DNA from: Bacteroidota bacterium
GTDB taxonomy: Bacteria > Bacteroidota > Ignavibacteria > Ignavibacteriales > SURF-24
Assembly (NCBI GenBank): GCA_030706145.1
Contig: JAUZPB010000037.1
Span: forward strand, 1 to 37,444
Length of the DNA: 37,444 nt
Direction of reading: 5' to 3'
Below, one piece after another: positions 23,698 to 30,205 of this stretch. Made by a program: the position numbers and the translations under genes. The notes beneath the pieces are model-generated. The model ran no database searches, was not told the origin of the DNA, and saw only the letters and a list, made by a program, of their open reading frames with translations. How positions within the stretch are numbered: position 1 is the stretch's first letter; every line of letters starts with the position of its first letter.

Positions 23698-25310
23698 CTT
23701 AGTGTTATTTTTATCTTTTCTCCGTCCCAGGTAAGTTCTTTAACTAAATTGTTTATGGAACGCTTCTTTTTTTCAAATGACCAAGTATCGAAGTTTTCCC
23801 TGAAATCCTGAAGCTCACTAAATAGAATATCAATGTTCAGCATATGCAGCATATCATGCTCGTTTTGTTCTTCTATAGTATCCCTCTTAACTCTTAGTTC
23901 TTTGAGTTCATTGTCCAATTTTTCAATTTGCTTAATAATATACATTGCAGCAGTGGAGGAACTATTAGAAGCAAGTTGCATTGTCAGGTTCTCGATGGCT
24001 TTTTCCAGGTCCTTGATTTTGCTTTCAATTTGTTTTTTATCAGTTTTTTTATTGTTGCTCTTTTCTGCTAGTTTCTTTTTAATATCCAATTGTTTTTCAA
24101 GAGTCCTTTTACTTACAGCCAGCTGCTTTAACTGGTCAATAACAACTTGCTCTCCTAACTTTCCATTCATGTTCTTCACATTACATTGAGTTCTCTTTGA
24201 GCGTTCCTTTAACCTACACATATAGTAATGATTGAACATCTTTGCATCGCCTTTATATCTTGACGGCTTATATGAAATCCGCATAGGAGTACCACACACA
24301 GCGCATTTTATCATTGGAGTGAGCAATGCAACTTCGCTTGTGCCAGTTCTAGGAGCTTTTGTTTTATTGTGTTCATACATATTGTTAGCCTTAATCCACT
24401 GATCAGATGGTATTACACCTTTATGCTTTCCTACAGCAACTACCCACTCGGAATAATCCTTTAGTATTCTAGTATTTTTTTTATTGTAGTACGATTTGTT
24501 AAAAACCATCAGTCCATGTTTGCCATTAAATTCCTTCTCTGGTGAAGATACATCCATTTTTTTAGATAAGCAATATTGATACATTCTATCATCAGCAGTT
24601 GCATAAACTGGATTTGTAAGTATAGCAGCTAATGAAGTATTATCAAAATTATTTCCTTTTTTCGATTTGATATTATTCACCAGGCAGTAACTATCTAATT
24701 TACTTAGGCTATCAAATTCTAAATACTTATCAAAGATAATTTTAACTGTTTCAATTTCCTGAGGAACCTCAACCAGCCTGTACATATTCTTTTTATTCAT
24801 ATGCTCATCATAATAATCTATAGGTTCACTTATATATCCAGTAGGTGTAACACCACCAAGCCAGCGGCCACTTCGCGCTAACTGCATCATATTGTCTCTA
24901 ATACGTTCTGCAATAGTTTCTCTTTCCAATTGCGCAAATACAGAGCTGATATACATCATAGCTCTTCCTAAAGGTGTGCTGGTATCAAACTGTTCCCTAA
25001 TACTAACAAAATTGATTCCAAGATCCTCAAGCTCTCCAATGAGTAACGAGAAGTCAGCTATATTTCTGCTGATACGGTCCAGCCTGTAACAAATAAGCGC
25101 ATCAAACTTTTTAGCCTTAGCATCCTTAAGCATTTTCTGGAACTGTGGTCTGTCTGTATTGCCCCCTGAGAAGCCCTCGTCTTCATATATGGTAAAGTCG
25201 GTAATTCTTAAATTAGTTTGTCCATATTCCTTACAGAGCTGGATCTGATTTTCTATACTTTCACCTTTCCCGGTGAACTTACTTTTTCTTGAATAAACTG
25301 CCGCTTTCAT
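23682..25310 (-). CDS. Large serine recombinase (integrase)
   Basis: 542 residues. The catalytic resolvase domain (1-150) has nucleophile S10 in AVYSRKS and the YRLDRISRN motif (75-83) with active-site Arg. A recombinase domain (160-320) follows, then a zinc ribbon with C336, C339, C365 and C376, and a long coiled coil (395-500). This is the standard large serine integrase plan for phage integration and excision. The ATG at 25310 follows AGGGGGT. It probably forms an operon with the small Xre gene upstream. No separate excisionase (recombination directionality factor) is recognised. Confidence 0.95.
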   Translation of the reverse strand: MKAAVYSRKSKFTGKGESIENQIQLCKEYGQTNLRITDFTIYEDEGFSGGNTDRPQFQKMLKDAKAKKFDALICYRLDRISRNIADFSLLIGELEDLGINFVSIREQFDTSTPLGRAMMYISSVFAQLERETIAERIRDNMMQLARSGRWLGGVTPTGYISEPIDYYDEHMNKKNMYRLVEVPQEIETVKIIFDKYLEFDSLSKLDSYCLVNNIKSKKGNNFDNTSLAAILTNPVYATADDRMYQYCLSKKMDVSSPEKEFNGKHGLMVFNKSYYNKKNTRILKDYSEWVVAVGKHKGVIPSDQWIKANNMYEHNKTKAPRTGTSEVALLTPMIKCAVCGTPMRISYKPSRYKGDAKMFNHYYMCRLKERSKRTQCNVKNMNGKLGEQVVIDQLKQLAVSKRTLEKQLDIKKKLAEKSNNKKTDKKQIESKIKDLEKAIENLTMQLASNSSSTAAMYIIKQIEKLDNELKELRVKRDTIEEQNEHDMLHMLNIDILFSELQDFRENFDTWSFEKKKRSINNLVKELTWDGEKIKITLREPKY

Positions 25311-25348
25311 TTGTACCCCCTAAAACTTGTCTCAAATAATCGTATATT

Positions 25349-25585
25349 TTAAAAAGCATTAAATTCAGAACAAGCTGAACAGCTTTTCTTATTACATCTT
25401 ATCAAAGATTTTGGACAAACTTCAAGAGCCGTGGCAATTTGGCTTATCATACGAAAGGTGGGGCTTTTTATGTTTTTCTCAATCTGGCTTAAATACCCTT
25501 GGTTCATTCCTGTTAATTTAGCTAGTTTATTCTGGCTAATGCCTTTTCTTTTTCTTATTTCAGCGATTATTAATTCGTGTTCCAC
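25349..25585 (-). CDS. Small Xre-type repressor
   Basis: About 78 residues. Residues 5-65 are a clear HTH_3: IRKRKGISQNKLAKLTGMNQGYLSQIEKNIKSPTFRMISQIATAL. A Cys-containing tail (CPKSLIRCNKKSCSACSEF) may bind metal. The TTG at 25600 would start inside the ribosome binding site GGAAGGAGG, so the GTG at 25585 is used. It sits just ahead of the integrase gene and probably controls it and the divergent non-coding region. It is distinct from the main repressor at 29042. Confidence 0.85.
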   Translation of the reverse strand: MEHELIIAEIRKRKGISQNKLAKLTGMNQGYLSQIEKNIKSPTFRMISQIATALEVCPKSLIRCNKKSCSACSEFNAF

Positions 25586-25685
25586 TTCTCCTCCTTCCAA
25601 TTAGTAACCATATCTTAACTATATATACATATAACTAAAAAATATAGTGGAAAGTGTCGGTAAATACTTGACTATTTGTCGAAAC

Positions 25686-25702
25686 TATTGCTGTCAGCAA
25701 TA
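25686..25702. promoter_or_regulatory. Palindromic operator candidate
   Basis: A perfect 8-bp-arm palindrome with a single central base: TATTGCTG-T-CAGCAATA. It lies about 100 bp upstream of the small Xre gene and is a plausible operator. A second, shorter one, GTAAA-TCG-TTTAC, is at 25771-25783. Confidence 0.55.
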
Positions 25703-25826
25703 ACAGTTTAGATATATAATGTAGTAAAGTAACAAATTTTCAGTTATAGTACATAAATGTAAAACTTTTTGTAAATCGTTTACGGAATGTTTAAAAAAAT
25801 AACCATATAAATTATCACGTTATCGT

Positions 25827-25838
25827 GAACACATGTTC
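25827..25838. promoter_or_regulatory. LexA (SOS) box
   Basis: GAAC-ACAT-GTTC is a full match to the Gram-positive LexA consensus GAAC-N4-GTTC, with R-N-R-Y in the centre. It lies 10 bp upstream of a good plus-strand -35 element. An imperfect stem TCACG-TTAT-CGTGA (25815-25828) overlaps its left edge. Confidence 0.75.
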
Positions 25839-25848
25839 GCAAAAACTA

Positions 25849-25877
25849 TTGACCTCCGATTTTAGAAGTAGTAAAAT
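25849..25877 (+). promoter_or_regulatory. Sigma-A promoter downstream of the SOS box
   Basis: -35 TTGACC (25849-25854), a 17-bp spacer and -10 TAAAAT (25872-25877). No ORF follows within the next 400 bp. Confidence 0.7.
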
Positions 25878-25883
25878 ATTATT

Positions 25884-26052
25884 ACGTCATTGGAAAAATA
25901 AAAATTGAATTTAAAAATAAAGGTTGATTTTCCAAAATTGAAGATTTATAATAACATACAGAAAGTAATTTTATTGTACAAATTAGATGTAGTTTCGTTG
26001 AAGTAGTAAGTCGGTTAAAGGATTATTCCTGGCAAGGAGCCAGGGGATTTTT
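25884..26052 (+). ncRNA. Possible short non-coding RNA
   Basis: The transcript expected from the promoter at 25849 would run about 170 nt without an ORF. It would end at a hairpin with CCTGGC (26028-26033), AAGGA loop and GCCAGG (26039-26044), then GGATTTTT. Inside is an 8-bp inverted repeat, TTGGAAAA (25890-25897)/TTTTCCAA (25928-25935), with a ~30-nt loop. There is no match to a known RNA family that I recognise. The rest of the non-coding interval 25586-26284 holds the operator candidates, another hairpin and the left end of the transposon. Confidence 0.4.
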
Positions 26053-26123
26053 ACAAATTTTTAGGATTTAAACAAATTTTATTGTGTGTTATTAAAAGCC
26101 ACGCAATAAGTGTGCCTAAAAAT

Positions 26124-26162
26124 AAAAAAAGTCCAACAAATAGTCTTTTAGCCGACTTTTTT
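26124..26162. terminator. Bidirectional terminator candidate at the insertion site
   Basis: AAAAAAGTC (26125-26133) pairs with GACTTTTTT (26154-26162) around a 20-nt loop, giving a T tract on either strand. The transposon target duplication lies in its 3' T tract. Confidence 0.6.
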
Positions 26163-26163
26163 A
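26156..26163. repeat. Left target-site duplication of the transposon
   Basis: CTTTTTTA directly before the left terminal repeat. The same 8 bp occur at 28866-28873 directly after the right end. An 8-bp duplication is usual for ISL3-family insertions. Confidence 0.88.
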
Positions 26164-26190
26164 GGATATTTAACAATCAGGGTGGAGTAA
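26164..26190 (+). repeat. Left terminal inverted repeat of the ISL3 element
   Basis: Begins GGATATTTAAC and ends GGTGGAGTAA. It mismatches the right repeat at positions 3, 6, 12, 13 and 17. Confidence 0.9.
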
Positions 26191-26226
26191 TATACTTATA
26201 GATTATAAATCATAGGTAGTGTGCTG

Positions 26227-26243
26227 TTAACTTTCAAGGTGGA
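26227..26243 (+). repeat. Internal copy of the terminal repeat core
   Basis: TTAACTTTCAAGGTGGA is identical over 17 bp to the core of the right terminal repeat (28843-28859, inverted). It fits the right repeat better than the left end itself does. It is perhaps an additional transposase binding site or an older left end. Confidence 0.85.
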
Positions 26244-26284
26244 TAATTGATATATAAAAAATAAATAAAAAGGAGGTAAACATT

Positions 26285-26428
26285 ATGAAATTTATTCAAT
26301 ATGTCATATGTTTCAATAAAGATGATGAATGGGATAGTGAAATATTTGAAGGTTTTCATTATGCAAGAGTTAAATTTAAAGGCTATTGGACACCTTTTGT
26401 AAAGATGTATATTGTGGCAGATAGATAA
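26285..26428 (+). CDS. 47-residue transposon passenger protein
   Basis: MKFIQYVICFNKDDEWDSE ... with a strand-rich, aromatic sequence ending KMYIVADR. AAGGAGG precedes the ATG by about 9 nt. It lies inside the ISL3 element, ahead of the methyltransferase. No family is recognised. Confidence 0.65.
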   Translation: MKFIQYVICFNKDDEWDSEIFEGFHYARVKFKGYWTPFVKMYIVADR

Positions 26429-26434
26429 TATAAG

Positions 26435-26452
26435 AATTAATATATATTAATT
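26435..26452. repeat. Perfect 18-bp AT palindrome before the methyltransferase gene
   Basis: AATTAATAT-ATATTAATT lies between the small ORF and the methyltransferase ribosome binding site. It could be an operator or a chance AT palindrome. Confidence 0.55.
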
Positions 26453-26474
26453 AAAAGTAGGAGGTAAAACTAAT

Positions 26475-27116
26475 TTGAAAGTGTTGGAATTATTTGCAGG
26501 TACTCGGAGCATTGGAAAGGCATTTGAGGCGGAAGGACATGAAGTTTATTCGGTAGAATGGGATAAAAAGCATGACGGCATTAATTGGTATGTTGATATT
26601 GGTACAATTACTGCACAAGACATACTGGAGAGGTTTGGAAAACCAGATGTTATATGGGCTTCACCTGATTGCACATCATATTCAATAGCTGCTATATCTC
26701 ACCATAGAACTAAAGAGGAAGATGGTAATCTTGTTGCTAAGAGTGACTATGCCAAGTTTTGTGATGAGGTAAATCAGCATGTTATAAAATTAATAAAAGA
26801 ATTAAATCCACAAGTATTCTTTATAGAGAATCCTAGAGGTGGAATGAGAAAAATGAGATTTATGAAGGATTTGCCTAGGTATACAGTTACATATTGTCAG
26901 TACGGAGATACAAGAATGAAACCTACTGATTTATGGACAAATCATCCTAGTCCAAAGTTTAAACCCATGTGTCATAATGGTGATGATTGTCACGAAAAAG
27001 CACCACGAGGTAGCAAAACTGGGACTCAAGGTAGAAAAGATTCAGTGGAGAGAAGCAAAATACCACAACAATTGTGCGAACACATTGTAGAGATTTGTGA
27101 AGAAATTATAAAATAA
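26475..27116 (+). CDS. Compact C5-cytosine DNA methyltransferase-like protein
   Basis: 213 residues. Motif I is LELFAGTRSIGKAFEAEGHEV (residues 4-24, split here only for naming). Motif IV carries the expected catalytic Cys as ASPDCTSYS (C66) rather than the usual PPCQ/PCQ. Motif VI is FFIENPRGG, with E118 and N119. QYGDTRMKPTDLW (142-154) resembles motif VIII. A C-terminal IPxxLxxxI segment (196-204) resembles motif IX/X. At 213 residues there is no room for a large target recognition domain. It could be a real modifying enzyme with a short recognition loop or an accessory of the transposon. It starts at TTG 26475 with AGGAGG. Confidence 0.8.
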   Translation: MKVLELFAGTRSIGKAFEAEGHEVYSVEWDKKHDGINWYVDIGTITAQDILERFGKPDVIWASPDCTSYSIAAISHHRTKEEDGNLVAKSDYAKFCDEVNQHVIKLIKELNPQVFFIENPRGGMRKMRFMKDLPRYTVTYCQYGDTRMKPTDLWTNHPSPKFKPMCHNGDDCHEKAPRGSKTGTQGRKDSVERSKIPQQLCEHIVEICEEIIK

Positions 27117-27181
27117 ATAATTAAAACAAATTACATAAAACCATCATACATATATTTACATATAAAAATCCTCCTTTTTCA

Positions 27182-27190
27182 TGATATAAT
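27182..27190 (+). promoter_or_regulatory. Extended -10 promoter of the transposase gene
   Basis: TG-A-TATAAT with no clear -35 at the standard distance. It lies 26 nt before the transposase start. Confidence 0.55.
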
Positions 27191-27215
27191 ATATCGGTTA
27201 AAGGGGGATGGAATA

Positions 27216-28571
27216 ATGAATGCACTGGGTTTAAATGAGTTTAATATACTAAAGACGGAAACAAATGATTATGATTATTTATTTACGGTTGAAAAAGCAG
27301 AGTCACCTACAATATGTCCTAAATGTGGTCATATGAATATAGAAAATAAGCCATTTTGGAAACATAATACTAAAGAAAGAACATTATCTGATATTTCAAT
27401 GCATGGTAAAAGGGTTAAACTGCTTTTAAGACATGTAAGATATAAGTGCCAGGTATGTGAATATACATTCTATGAACTGCTAGATAGTGTAGATACTAAT
27501 GATAAGATTACAAAGAGATTATATTTACATATTCAACAACAGGCTTTAAAGAAACCATTTACAACAATTGCAGACGAGTTTGGCATAAGCAATATGACTG
27601 TTAGAAGAGCATTTGATGACTTTGTTAAGGATAGTGAAAAACACAGAGTTTTAAAAGCACCAAGAGTTATTGGAATAGATGAAGCACACTTGAATAAAGT
27701 CATGAGAGGTGTTATTACAGACATTGATAATAGAAGAATACTTGAGATACTACCTACCAACTTAAAACGTGATGTAAAGGCTTGTATTAAGTCTATGGAG
27801 GGGTACAAAGATATAGAAGTCGCAACAATGGATATGGCAACTGGCTATAGATATGCTATGCAAGAATTAGTTCCTAATGCACTTTGTATCATTGATAAAT
27901 TCCACGTAATACAATTGGTTACAAGAGCCTTAGATAGTGTCAGAATCAATTTTAAGAATAGTATTACAAAGCAACAAAAGAAATTATTGCTGAATGATAG
28001 ATGGTTGCTACTAAGTAATCAAGAAGATTTGTCTGATAAAGATATTGTAAAACGAGATGCAATATTCAAAATACATCCAGAGCTTCTATTACCTTATCAC
28101 CTTAAAGAAGGTCTTAGAGTAGTTTATAGAGCTTCAGATAGGAAAGATGCATATGAAAGGTATTATGAGTGGGAGAAAGCAATTCCAGACGATTTAACAG
28201 CATTTAAAGGGGTTGCTGATACCATTAATGGATGTAAGACAGAGGTATTTAATTACTTCTTAACTGAAACCAAATACACAAATGCTTATACGGAAAGTAT
28301 TAATAATATCATCAAGAAAATTGAAAAATCAGGTGTAGGATATAGTTTTGAAGTTCTTAGAGCAAAGGTTTTATATGGTACTACAGCCACAAAGAAACCT
28401 GAGTTTGGAGAAAATCTAAGAATACAATTACTTACACCAAGATTTTTAATAAAATGGTTAATAGAAAATCAACATCTTATAGAACATAATGATGATGAAA
28501 AGAAACTTTTAGAAGGTCAATATGTGGATGTAACTGAATTAATGAATATTATAAATAAGGGAATTTTTTAG
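27216..28571 (+). CDS. ISL3-family transposase
   Basis: 451 residues, full length. The N-terminal zinc-binding region has CPKCGH (residues 34-39) and YKCQVCEYTFYE, then an HTH (FTTIADEFGISNMTVRRAFDDF). DDE catalytic residues fit VIGIDEAHLNK (first Asp), IDKFHVIQLV (second Asp, typical ISL3 DKFH(V/A)) and TNAYTESINNIIKKIEKSGVGYSFE (Glu). It cuts and joins the element ends marked by the terminal repeats. There is no frameshift or internal stop, so the element may still be active. AAAGGGGG precedes the ATG. Confidence 0.95.
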   Translation: MNALGLNEFNILKTETNDYDYLFTVEKAESPTICPKCGHMNIENKPFWKHNTKERTLSDISMHGKRVKLLLRHVRYKCQVCEYTFYELLDSVDTNDKITKRLYLHIQQQALKKPFTTIADEFGISNMTVRRAFDDFVKDSEKHRVLKAPRVIGIDEAHLNKVMRGVITDIDNRRILEILPTNLKRDVKACIKSMEGYKDIEVATMDMATGYRYAMQELVPNALCIIDKFHVIQLVTRALDSVRINFKNSITKQQKKLLLNDRWLLLSNQEDLSDKDIVKRDAIFKIHPELLLPYHLKEGLRVVYRASDRKDAYERYYEWEKAIPDDLTAFKGVADTINGCKTEVFNYFLTETKYTNAYTESINNIIKKIEKSGVGYSFEVLRAKVLYGTTATKKPEFGENLRIQLLTPRFLIKWLIENQHLIEHNDDEKKLLEGQYVDVTELMNIINKGIF

Positions 28572-28615
28572 TGTTTTTATAATATGAGAATAAGGCGAAT
28601 CAAAGGAGTGGTTTT

Positions 28616-28750
28616 ATGAAGTGCAAACATTGTGGATATGAAAATAATAGCATTATAAATATGCGTAATCACTTGCTTGTCAATCATAATATTAAGAAAA
28701 GTGTTTTTATGATTATGTGGAAAAAATTGTTCTCTAAAATAGGTTTTTAG
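28616..28750 (+). CDS. 44-residue C2H2-like zinc-finger protein of the transposon
   Basis: C3 and C6 with H19 and H24 give a C-x2-C-x12-H-x4-H finger. A basic/hydrophobic tail follows. AAAGGAG precedes the ATG. It lies between the transposase and the right terminal repeat, so it travels with the element. Its function is unknown; perhaps it regulates the transposon. Confidence 0.6.
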   Translation: MKCKHCGYENNSIINMRNHLLVNHNIKKSVFMIMWKKLFSKIGF

Positions 28751-28838
28751 TGTTTCACAATTCAATTATATAGTTTATATCTTTAAACCACATTATTACA
28801 AGTATTGGAAGAGGGAAATTTCTAATATATTTTTCCCT

Positions 28839-28865
28839 TTACTCCACCTTGAAAGTTAATTACCC
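28839..28865 (-). repeat. Right terminal inverted repeat of the ISL3 element
   Basis: Read on the minus strand it begins GGGTAATTAAC and ends GGTGGAGTAA. It matches the left repeat at 22 of 27 positions. Confidence 0.9.
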
Positions 28866-28873
28866 CTTTTTTA
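28866..28873. repeat. Right target-site duplication of the transposon
   Basis: CTTTTTTA, identical to 26156-26163. Confidence 0.88.
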
Positions 28874-28920
28874 TTGGGTTTGACTAAAGATTATTGGGGC
28901 ATAGGAGGGCTAGGGGGAAA

Positions 28921-29052
28921 ATGAAAATAACTGAAGAAATGGTTAACAGAGAGTTTGAAAAAAACTTTAATAGTGTTGAGGACGTTGATGTGTCCAGAAT
29001 ACTAGAGCTATTAGTATCAATTAAGGGAATAGAAAAAGATGCTACTTGTTAG
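28921..29052 (+). CDS. 43-residue phage protein, unknown
   Basis: MKITEEMVNREFEKNF ... acidic and helical, with AGGGGGA before the ATG. Its C-terminal codons overlap the convergent repressor gene by 11 nt and share its terminator. It may have been separated from an upstream promoter by the transposon insertion. Confidence 0.5.
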   Translation: MKITEEMVNREFEKNFNSVEDVDVSRILELLVSIKGIEKDATC

Positions 29053-29058
29053 CATCTT
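29036..29058. terminator. Bidirectional terminator between converging genes
   Basis: AAGATGCTA (29036-29044) with TAGCATCTT (29050-29058) and a 5-nt loop. A CTTTCTTT tract follows on the plus strand and a T run follows on the minus strand. Both stop codons lie in the stem. Confidence 0.85.
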
Positions 29059-29458
29059 CTTTCTTTATGTTATAAAATTCCTTAGCTTGTTGTCTTATCG
29101 CCTCTTGTATTAAAGCCCAAGCAGTTTTAGTAGCTTCACCGTTCTCATCTATCATTCCAGTTTCAATTAACGTGTTTATAAGTTTTGCTGCTTTAGTTCC
29201 CTGAGGTGATGCGTCGGAATTGACACGTTTTATAGCTTGAAGCAGCTCTGTTTCTTCTTCATATCCTAGCAAGTAATCTATCTTTACTCCGAAGTATTCG
29301 CTTATTTGATTAAGTATTTCAGTGTTAGGTACTCTACCGGCTTCATACTTTGAAATGGTAGATTTAACTGTATGGAGGATATTACCTAATTCATCTTGAC
29401 TTAACCTTCTTTCCTCACGTAAACTTTTTAAAATAGCTCCAAACTTTTTATTTAACAT
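29042..29458 (-). CDS. CI-like phage repressor
   Basis: About 138 residues. The N-terminal HTH (FGAILKSLREERRLSQDELGNILHTVKSTISKYEAGRVP) and the segment ISEYFGVKIDYLLGYEEE are classic Xre/CI. The C-terminal half is helical with no S24 autocleavage peptidase motif. Thus induction would need a different trigger, or a protease or anti-repressor. The frame starts GTG at 29470, but ATG 29458 has the better-spaced GGAG. It is divergent from the Cro-like gene, with shared operators. It is the main lysogeny switch candidate. Confidence 0.9.
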   Translation of the reverse strand: MLNKKFGAILKSLREERRLSQDELGNILHTVKSTISKYEAGRVPNTEILNQISEYFGVKIDYLLGYEEETELLQAIKRVNSDASPQGTKAAKLINTLIETGMIDENGEATKTAWALIQEAIRQQAKEFYNIKKEDANK

Positions 29459-29482
29459 AATTCTCCACACCTCACGTGTTCT

Positions 29483-29488
29483 ATTATA
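29483..29488 (-). promoter_or_regulatory. -10 element of the repressor promoter (tentative)
   Basis: TATAAT on the minus strand about 25 bp upstream of the repressor start. The -35 would be near 29506-29511 (TTTTAA), a weak match. Confidence 0.45.
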
Positions 29489-29494
29489 AGTGTA

Positions 29495-29652
29495 TTCGGA
29501 AACTTTTAAAACAATGTTTCCAATATATCTTCAAAAGTTGATAGTATGTATAATTTTTTAAAAATATCGCAAAATAACGTTGACAAGTTGGAATCATGCT
29601 TGTACAATATAAATATACCAAGGTTGGAAACGAAATGTGACCGATTGGAAAC
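29495..29652. promoter_or_regulatory. Operator array of the lysogeny switch
   Basis: Half-sites of the form TTGGAAAC occur as TTCGGAAAC (29495-29503), GTTTCCAA (29516-29523, inverted), TTGGAATC (29588-29595), TTGGAAAC (29624-29631) and TTGGAAAC (29645-29652). The site at 29588 lies inside the spacer of the rightward promoter. More copies occur downstream in the Cro-like gene (29870-29877 and 29891-29896). Confidence 0.75.
29580..29608 (+). promoter_or_regulatory. Early rightward promoter
   Basis: A perfect -35 TTGACA (29580-29585), a 17-bp spacer and -10 TACAAT (29603-29608). It drives the Cro-like and early genes and is overlapped by an operator half-site. Confidence 0.88.
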
Positions 29653-29668
29653 TTACAGGAGGTAAAAA

Positions 29669-29905
29669 ATGAACAACATCAAAAGAATACTGCTTGCTTA
29701 CATGAACATAGGAGGCTTAACCCAAGAAGACATGGGGAACCTACTTGGCATCAGTCGGCAAAGCTTTAATTACAAATTAAACGGAAGAGTAGCTTTTACA
29801 GATAAAGAAAAAATAAAAATTGCTGAACTATTCAATACAGATGTGGGCTCAATTTTTTTTAGTCCAAATGTTTCCAATGTGGAAATTAAGGTTTCCGTGC
29901 AATAG
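29669..29905 (+). CDS. Cro-like regulator
   Basis: 78 residues. An HTH_3-like fold (LTQEDMGNLLGISRQSFNYKLNGRVAFTDKEKIKIAELF) is followed by a short C-terminal strand for dimerisation. It is divergent from the repressor and first in the early operon, as Cro is. AGGAGG precedes the ATG. Its 3' end carries TTTCC-AATGT-GGAAA (29871-29885), similar to the operator half-sites. Confidence 0.85.
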   Translation: MNNIKRILLAYMNIGGLTQEDMGNLLGISRQSFNYKLNGRVAFTDKEKIKIAELFNTDVGSIFFSPNVSNVEIKVSVQ

Positions 29906-30029
29906 TATTTTATATCATATCCGATATATTTACATTATTAAATCGCAGGGAATGATGGAAACATTTTGGAATAGGACAAACAGCAAATTTCATAGGAACT
30001 ACTAAAGAATATTTGTGGGGGATGCAAAT

Positions 30030-30173
30030 ATGAAAAAAAATATAACAGCAGAGATTACTAATCCAGAGGTGCTTGAATATGCATCGGAAGAATTTACTAA
30101 GCTACTCTTTGAATTTTATATAGAAGCCAAAGAGGCAGAAACAAAGGTGTCAAATTCAGTTAAGGAGGGATAA
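30030..30173 (+). CDS. 47-residue early protein, unknown
   Basis: MKKNITAEITNPEVLEYAS ... acidic and helical. GGGGGATG is about 6-10 nt before the ATG. The end is AAGGAGGG inside the gene. Small acidic proteins of this kind are common in early regions. No function is assigned. Confidence 0.6.
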   Translation: MKKNITAEITNPEVLEYASEEFTKLLFEFYIEAKEAETKVSNSVKEG

Positions 30174-30205
30174 GGGAGAATACTGAAAGCAGGAGATGAA
30201 TTTAA

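Larger units (their letters stand above)
26164..28865 (+). mobile_element. ISL3-family transposon carrying a DNA methyltransferase
   Basis: A 2702-bp element. The 27-bp terminal inverted repeats (26164-26190 and 28839-28865) match at 22 of 27 positions and begin GG. They are flanked by a perfect 8-bp duplication. Inside are a 47-residue ORF, a compact C5-cytosine methyltransferase, a complete ISL3 transposase (451 residues) and a 44-residue C2H2-like protein, all on the plus strand. It has inserted in the T tract of a terminator between the integrase region and the repressor region. The methyltransferase and the two small ORFs are passenger genes. The left end also has a second, internal copy of the repeat core (26227-26243). 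Confidence 0.93.

Noticed and set aside
26220..26243. Left end of the transposon at the internal repeat copy
   Set aside because: No 8-bp duplication fits that boundary, while 26164 gives a perfect duplication and a good terminal repeat.
29820..30005. Plus-strand ORF overlapping the Cro-like gene
   Set aside because: It starts inside the Cro-like gene with no suitable start, and its sequence is low in coding character. A 17-residue piece at its end has a fair ribosome binding site but is not supported.
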